From NCBI RefSeq assembly GCF_030272615.1, contig NC_081406.1, positions 241,106,422 through 241,170,421 on the forward strand: DNA of 64,000 bases, in the 5' to 3' direction. A program made the position numbers and the translations under genes. The stretch comes from Cryptomeria japonica. Taxonomy: Eukaryota > Streptophyta > Pinopsida > Cupressales > Cupressaceae. Shown here piece after piece: positions 57,383-64,000 of the stretch (the stretch's first letter is position 1; the number at the start of each line of letters is the position of its first letter). Below the pieces are notes generated by a model. That model was not told the origin of the DNA, searched no databases, and saw nothing but the letters and a program-made list of their open reading frames with translations.

Positions 57383-60300
57383 CTATGACGCCATTATCTA
57401 AATATCGAAATTTTAATTACGTATAGAGGGCAAGGATGAGACCATATTCTTAGGGAGAAGAATTAAAAGGAAAAATACAGAAAACCTTTGAATGGCAGTA
57501 AATGTTCTTGTGAACTGAAGATCGAAAGCGACTTGATACGATCGTTAGTTTTTTGCCCACATTTTTTATATTTTAAAATTATTTAAAACAAAATAGTACA
57601 ATGGCTGGGACCCCGGAATAGAATATTCGAAGCCCGCGGAAGAAGAAATGATGAGCATGGCCAACGTAGAGAAAAAGTGATGACGTTCTCAAAATTCGAA
57701 ATTAATATAGGCAATTATTCTTCCTCGCACCAAAGCAAAATCATGACCGTGAGTTCGAACCACTCTATGTTAGCTTCGTACAACGGTAAGGTTTCGTTCC
57801 ATTCGTTACTATATTCATCTCGATCTCTTTACTTTATATTGTTTAAGTTTGATGGTTAAACAATTGATTTAAATATTTTTGTGATATAATATAATTTTTT
57901 TTTTAAGAATATTGCGTTAGGGAGAAATGTATCAATATTGGATATAACTAACTTTGCGTACTTAGAACTCTTAAATCGTATATTAGTTTTCAATGATTTT
58001 GTTTTGTTTGTCTTCGTATGCGACTTAACTGCATATAACTAAGTTTTCGGCTTTTGATAGTAATGATGCATGTTGTGGGATTAGTTATGCACACAAGGGT
58101 CAAAAAGTACACATTTCAAAGTGTCACTCGATACTTAATTATAGATGTTCCAATAACCATCAACTCCAAATAGCTAGTACTAGTGGACAAATGCCCAAAT
58201 AGTTGTGCACAAATGTCCCAATAGTTGTACACAAATGGGCCAATTATGGTCAAAAAAGCTAAAAAATTGTCTACTATTCATACATGTGAAATTTATTAAT
58301 GAGCTTTTAATTATCATTTTTCTGACTCCTTTAAAATTAGTAATTGGTAGGTTAGGCTAACAAAAAGCCACCCACTATTAGAACTATATCCATTACTCAT
58401 ACTCTTCCCTTATATAAAATAATTATTCTAGATAAAATAATTAAAAAATTAGAAGATTATATCTATATATGTATCTAATTTTAGTTCTATAATTTCTTAA
58501 GGGTATATTAGTTTGAAGAATAAGTACTCCACTTTGTCTTTAAAGATTCTTATATTTTTATTCTTTTTTAAGGAAACTTTATTTCATCCCACTTCTAAAA
58601 CATCTATCTTTAGAATGAATATTATCATTGCTTTTCAAAAAAGAAAATCCTAATCTATCTTCATTATAAAATTAGGTGGAAGATTTCTAGTTAAAATTAT
58701 TTAGAAAATTCATTTCTAACCACTTAGTGTAGAAGGATAGAAGAGACTAATCATTCAACATGAATATAACATACAATAACTTTATATATGAAAGAATGTT
58801 TTATTTTATATTATTACATCTTCTTTTTTTTTAATTCAAATGAATCATAACAATTTTACTTGCAACTTTTCTTGGATAAGTAAAACCAACCTTATTTCAA
58901 ACATAAAGTTTAGTCTCATTGTCATGTTAATCATGTGTTTCTTTATACTTATTTTGAAAATAATTCAACCTCTTCTAGACTTACATGTGAATGTATATTT
59001 TTTTCATATATTTTTTATTTTAATATTTTTGAGTCTATATTTTCTTGAATTCTTATGTTTTTCTCATCACAACATCAAAATTATTAAGAAGTAAGATACT
59101 GCATCTCCTCTCCCCAACCAATCCCAAGACATGCAAAACAATTATTAAGATGTTTCTTATTATAGCCCCTTACAAGATACACCAATCTTCTACTAACCAT
59201 TTAGTTTGTATATTATTTTATGAATATAATTATGTTAATCTATTTAATCCTACATTTATTTTCTCTTTAATGTAGTCTAATTTTTTTCTAAATATCTATA
59301 ATACATATGTGAATAAAAGAAAAAAAAATTAACTTATGTTCGTCCATGTAGTATAAGAAAACATGTCTTGCTAAATTAATCTAAAAAGTAAATAAATGCA
59401 ATTCCCTTTCTTTGAAAATAGAAGACCTTGGAGACATGTTCTCATGGTCTAGAATGAACTATTAATTTGATATTTGTTATCCTAACTATTTTTCATGATA
59501 ATTTTTTTTTCTATTTATAAAAATCTCCTACCTTATAAATATGATTTTTTAACTATGTATAGAAAGCTACTCTCCACTTCTTTTTAGAAGAAGATATGTT
59601 ATTCTTCTCTTTTTCTTATAAGAATGTAATTTTAAAATCTTTAGAACACTTAACCATTAATTACTAAATAAATAAACAAATAGTATGCTTCCTCAAAAGA
59701 TATATATGAATAAGCTCAAGAAAAAGGAACCAAATAATTTATATAAATACAAACAATTGATTATTTATTTTATCTTCTTAGACATGAATAAAACTGTCAT
59801 ATACATGTAGGAAAATTAATCATCACTTCTAAAACTAACATGAAATAGTTGAATTTATCATAAAATATCTGAAACTAATATGATACAATTAAAACTCCTT
59901 AACACAATAATATATTATTATATATTGAAATGCTACTATCATATTATAAACATTTAGAATGTTTTTAAATTATTAAAAACTTAACCAATAAAGATTTAAC
60001 TTTTTTTTGATTGTAAATAAGATAAAGAATTTTAAGTGAAAACATAGGAATATTAGCTTTCTTTCTTTGTACGTCCCGGCCAGGGTTGAACCCATAGAGC
60101 TGCAACGGTTAGATACATTGCTTGCCAAAACGGAATGTGAGTGATAACTTACGAAGCTAAACTTGAACTTTTCAGATCAGCCAAATGCAAATAAGCTTCG
60201 ATGAAAATCCCACTTGTAAAGAAATTTGAGTGGCATGAACTGGCCTCTTTCTATGGGCCCAACTTGTGGAATATGTCTATATTATCTCTCTACGCATTAT

Positions 60301-60400
60301 ACGAAAAAGCGTGGAATTTTATAAGAAAATGGGAAATCGGGCATAGTATAGATGCCATAAAGACAAGAATGTCAGGTAGGTGTCTATGGAACTCTAAGTT
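57383..60400 (+). repeat. NLR upstream block, copy 3, without its gene
   Basis: Colinear with 30735-32805 and 47134-50297, including GGCATGAACTGGCCTCTTTC, TATGGGCCCAACTTGTGGAA and ATCGGGCATAGTATAGATGC. Homology ends at about 60395 (GTGTCTATGG), roughly 90 bp before the place of the TATA box. No NLR follows. It keeps the empty site of the MITE at about 58727. Confidence 0.8.
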
Positions 60401-61437
60401 TAGCTCATGTCTAACTCATCATGCAATTAATTATCTCAATTTAATATTTTTAATTTGGGGATTGAAATAATAATAATAATAATAACTGTTATATCCTTTG
60501 TTTTTTTATAATTATTTTTCTTTGTGGTCGGTTGTTTGATGCCTTTCCATGGGGTTTCATATCTTAGCAATTGGTCCTTTCTTTGTTTTTACTGGAACTG
60601 TGGTTGATCTGCGATTTAGGGAGTTGTATTTTAATGAGTGGGGATATTGTGAGGCATGAGTTGGCTTCACCATTGCTTTATCAGCTTCTTGCTCGCAGTT
60701 TCTTATGATGGGAAGATAATTATGATCCGATGATCTCATTCTATGTTAAAATCTTGATGGCGTGCAGTTATGACATTCATTCTATCTTTTTTTTGTTTTC
60801 CTTTCTAACAAAATGCTCTGTTTTCTATGGAGAGTTCTTGTCAAAATCGATGGATGGTGGCTTTTTCTGAGGAATTGGAAAGAGCAATTAATGTGGTGTT
60901 GCAGAGGGTTTCTTATTCTGTTGTTACTTCTTTGGCTTTTGCTTTGGGATTATCCTTTGGATCAGTCTCATCCTGCTTCCTGAGGGTCTTCATTATCCTT
61001 CTTTGCTTCTTATCTGGATTAGTTTATGTTTGCTCACCATATTTGTGTCGGAAGGATCATTTATTCTTGGTTCTATTCTTGCTTTGAGTTTTGTTTTCTT
61101 CAGAGCTTTGGACTCTTGTGGTGTATAGACAGGTTGGCTCTTCGGGTGATGGCACTGAATTTTGTTGGACATCTTTGGCTTCATTTTGAGATGATCTCTT
61201 CTAGACTAGTTCTCACAGCTTCCTTTATATCTAATGTGGTTGGCGATGTATCTGGGGGGTTTATTTGGAATGCCTATGGGTTTTTTGTAATGGGTAGATA
61301 GGCTTATGTTCTTTTGAGCAATACTAAAGGGTTTTCTTACTGGTTCTTTCCCTTCAGTGCTCTTTGAACCAGACACCTGTAAAAAAAAAACTAAAGATTT
61401 AATATAATTTTAGTGGTCTCATCCACTTTTATAAAAT
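60401..61437. other. Possible LINE-like 3' fragment ending in an A tract
   Basis: From about 60480 the plus strand becomes G/T-rich, unlike the flanks, and ends in GAACCAGACACCTGTAAAAA plus more A at about 61390. An open frame at 60827-61087 is hydrophobic and unrecognised. ATTTAATAT occurs on both sides (60433 and 61393), a weak candidate for a target duplication. Confidence 0.3.
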
Positions 61438-61439
61438 AA

Positions 61440-61491
<52 letters not shown>
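61438..61491. repeat. (AAT)n microsatellite, about 17 units
   Basis: Uninterrupted AAT/ATA trinucleotides over about 50 bp. Confidence 0.95.
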
Positions 61492-61494
<3 letters not shown>

Positions 61495-62129
61495 TTGGTT
61501 AAAATAATAGTATAATAATAGATTAGATATAATATTATTAATTATGGGGGATTGAAAGTGTTCTTACATAAAATCCATTTTTTCTTAGAATAAAGATAAG
61601 AATGAGAATATAAATTCAAAATGTAGTGATATGATGATATAATAATAATGCAGTCTTAATAGATTTTTTCTTTTGTCAAGGTTTAATAGAAATATAATAA
61701 TATAATTTGGGACTAAAATATTTTTTCTTTTGTAAATATTAATTGCAATATTGTAATATAATAAGAATTTAATATTAATTACATTATAATAATGATTTAA
61801 TTTATTTTTTTGATCTATAAGAAGTTCTGGACATGGGATCCACTCCCATATATAAAATAGTATGAAAAAAGATAGTCACATCAACACTCTAATAGGGATG
61901 TCAAATCTAAAGATTATTGTTGCCAGTTATAGTAACAAAACCTATCCTAATCTATAAGCGAGCGAGAATGCTTGCCACCACCAAAAAATACCTTCTAGCC
62001 CATATGGCTAAATTCAAATCATTAATTTGCACCTTTTCCCCTTTCTTGGAGGACCTCAAACTCATTTGAAGCTAAGGATTTTGTTTCCTCCTCTTAACTT
62101 AAGTCCCACCATGATCTTTTGTATAACAA
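61492..62129. other. AT-rich intergenic, no gene seen
   Basis: No coding frame or clear repeat was found. Confidence 0.4.
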
Positions 62130-62960
62130 GGTTATTCTTCTTGGCCATCCTTCTGCCCATAACCACTGTATTCTCCAATAGCTATATCTAGTTCCAAAGA
62201 TGGACCACTATCTAAAGAAAAATAAATATGTGTGGCACTAGGATCTAGAGTCAATGCTTTAGAAAACATCAAGGACAACTAATAATCATTCTCTATAATT
62301 TCAACCATGCCATTATAATCATCATCCCAATTTATCACCATAGGTGGTGCAATAGAAGAAAGAGAACAAGCATCCCTTGAAATTGGCAACTTAATACTTT
62401 GACTAGGTTTGGTAAGGTAAGGATCATCTTTAGTAGTGGGTGAAGGTAAGGGAGGTTGAGAAGATGGGGCCATATCAACATTCAAGTACTTAGGGGAGGA
62501 CTCACTTCTTAGAGCAAGCTCACAAACCATAGTATCACATCTTCTACGATATTCTCTCACCCTGTAATTTTGTTGGTTACAATTTAGACTAATGTAGAAG
62601 GAGATTAGGTATCACTCAATATCTATTCCTTTTCTGTAGAAACCAAAGGAGGAACGAAAGGAACCTCTAAAGGTGAAGAAACGGGAGGTCCAAATGGTGT
62701 TGGGTGTTTGCCTTGTTGTTCTTTCTAGGATGGCAAAGCTAAAACTACAATATACACACTAAAAACTCTAAGAAGAGGAAGGATTCTTAATCAAGGATGT
62801 GGTTCACTCGTTCTCTCTGGTGTAGGAGGAATAACTTCTATATCCATAAATGTTGCACGATCACCTTGAATGCCATTGTGAATGGTAACATCCCTAATGT
62901 TTGAAAAACATTCACATGCACAAAAAAAGCCATAAGAAACACAATAAAATCGTCTAAAAA
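62130..62960 (-). pseudogene. Duplicated fragment of an unrecognised coding sequence, copy 2
   Basis: The minus strand from 62560 reads REYRRRCDTMVCELALRSES, then KYLNVDMAPSSQPPLPS, KDDPYLTKPSQSIKLPISRD and MVEIIENDY in one frame. After one stop (TAG at about 62279) it goes on as LSLMFSKALTLDPSATHIYF to GEYSGYGQKDGQEE. It is better preserved than copy 1. The family is unknown. Ser/Pro-rich and acidic text suggests a disordered region. Confidence 0.45.
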
Positions 62961-63004
62961 ATGTCAATAACTATATTATCATATCTCTGTAAATTAACGT
63001 ACTA

Positions 63005-64000
63005 GAACTGATCTAGAATCTTTTCTAACGTAAAATGCTGTCCTTGTAAATTGAAGATCGAGAGCACCTCGATACGCTTGTACATCTCTAACGTTAAAGT
63101 TTCTTTCCCGCAATTTTTATTTTTTCTTTAAAACAAAATGGTACAACGGCTGGGACCCGGGAGCAGAATATTGGAAGCCTGCGGAAGAAGCAAATGATAT
63201 GCATGGCCAACGCTGAGCAAAAGTGATGACGTTCTCAAAATTCGAAATTAAAAGAGCTTCTTCCATTATAGTAAATAAATATTCTTCCTCGCACCAAAGC
63301 AATATCATTATAGCCAATATTCTCTCCCGGACCAAGGCAATATCATGACGATGAGTTCGAACCACTCTATGTCAGGTTGGGACAACGGTAAGGTTTCCTT
63401 CCATTTTTTTCACTAAATTCATCTCAAACTCTTACATTATATTCTATAAGTTTGATAGTTATACAATTGATTTAAGTATTTTTGTCATATAATATAATAA
63501 AAAAATTAAGAAAATTGTGTTTTATAAAAGAATAATTTTGGATAAGTTCTCAAATTTTTTATAAGAATTTATTTGTATATGTATCTAATTTATGCTATGA
63601 TTTTTAAAATTAAACGCATTTTTTATTTAAAATGTAATTTTAAATGGATAAGTACAAAACAAATTATTTAATATCTAGACTAGATAGTCAATTTTACAAC
63701 CCAACCATCATAATTAGAAGAATTTTGTTCTTATAAAATCATAAAGATACTATTTTAATGAATAAGCTCTCCACTTTGTCTTTAGAGTAACTCTTAGGGT
63801 TTTTGGAATTTTATCGACAAATTTATTTTAAATCCTATTTGTAAAATATCTTTCCTTGGAATCACTCTGATCGTTGTTTTTGAAAAAATAAAATCTAATT
63901 CTATCATATTTATAAAATTAGGTGCAAGATTTCTAGTTAAAATTTAGATAATTACTTATTTACCATTTAGTGTAGAAGAATTGAAGAGACTAATCATTCA
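63005..64000 (+). repeat. NLR upstream block, copy 4, cut by the window end
   Basis: Begins with AATGCTGTCCTTGTAAATTGAAGATCG and includes GCACCAAAGCAATATCATTATAGCC and ACTCTATGTCAGGTTGGGAC (in pieces). It runs to TGTAGAAGAATTGAAGAGACTAATCATTCA at the edge. A further NLR may lie beyond the window. Confidence 0.75.

Noticed and set aside
60827-61087. Hydrophobic 86-codon frame, possible membrane protein
   Set aside because: It lies in a T/G-rich, probably retroposed stretch, where hydrophobic frames arise by composition alone.

Overview
This is nuclear DNA from a seed plant. The evidence is AT-rich, repeat-dominated sequence, a plant-specific DUF4220 gene, coiled-coil NB-ARC-LRR (CNL) resistance genes, Copia-type LTR elements with initiator-Met-tRNA primer sites, and hAT and Harbinger-like DNA transposons. 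The old nested repeats and the RPS2/RPS5-like style of the NLRs suggest a large gymnosperm (conifer-like) genome, but the sequence does not prove this.

Left third (1-27 kb). A broken DUF4220 membrane-protein gene runs off the left edge. A 177-bp foldback element and a long repeat with a GC-rich island follow. A fossil LTR retroelement without visible pol then starts at 6006 and ends with an intact-looking 3' LTR at 25940-27062. Between its two halves (about 9282 to 23565-23645) lies a block of about 14 kb that looks like one very large hAT-type DNA transposon. It carries a hAT transposase, a roughly 1,500-codon cargo gene with a G-patch motif and a 237-bp coding tandem repeat, two smaller unrecognised cargo genes, several tandem arrays and repeat-rich ends. 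Its four coding regions are nearly free of frameshifts yet carry 16 in-frame stops, mostly TAG, which suggests decay by methyl-cytosine deamination.

Middle (27-42 kb). A retroposed element flanked by a 21-bp target duplication (27328-30506, minus strand) is interrupted by a solo LTR with a clear 5-bp duplication. Next come a 5S-rRNA-derived sequence, an intact 900-residue CNL gene (32806-35508), and two head-to-head Copia fossils, one apparently inserted in the other.

Right (42-64 kb). This is a decaying NLR cluster. It holds an inverted NLR pseudogene broken at its P-loop (44825-47133), a nearly complete second CNL with one in-frame TGA (50298-52988), and at least four copies of the NLR upstream block, of which 57383-60400 has lost its gene. 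A second duplicated block (56350-57200 and 62130-62960) carries fragments of an unrecognised coding sequence. A 404-bp Harbinger-like MITE can be placed exactly because a paralogous block keeps the empty site.

The only coding gene that looks fully intact is the CNL at 32806-35508.
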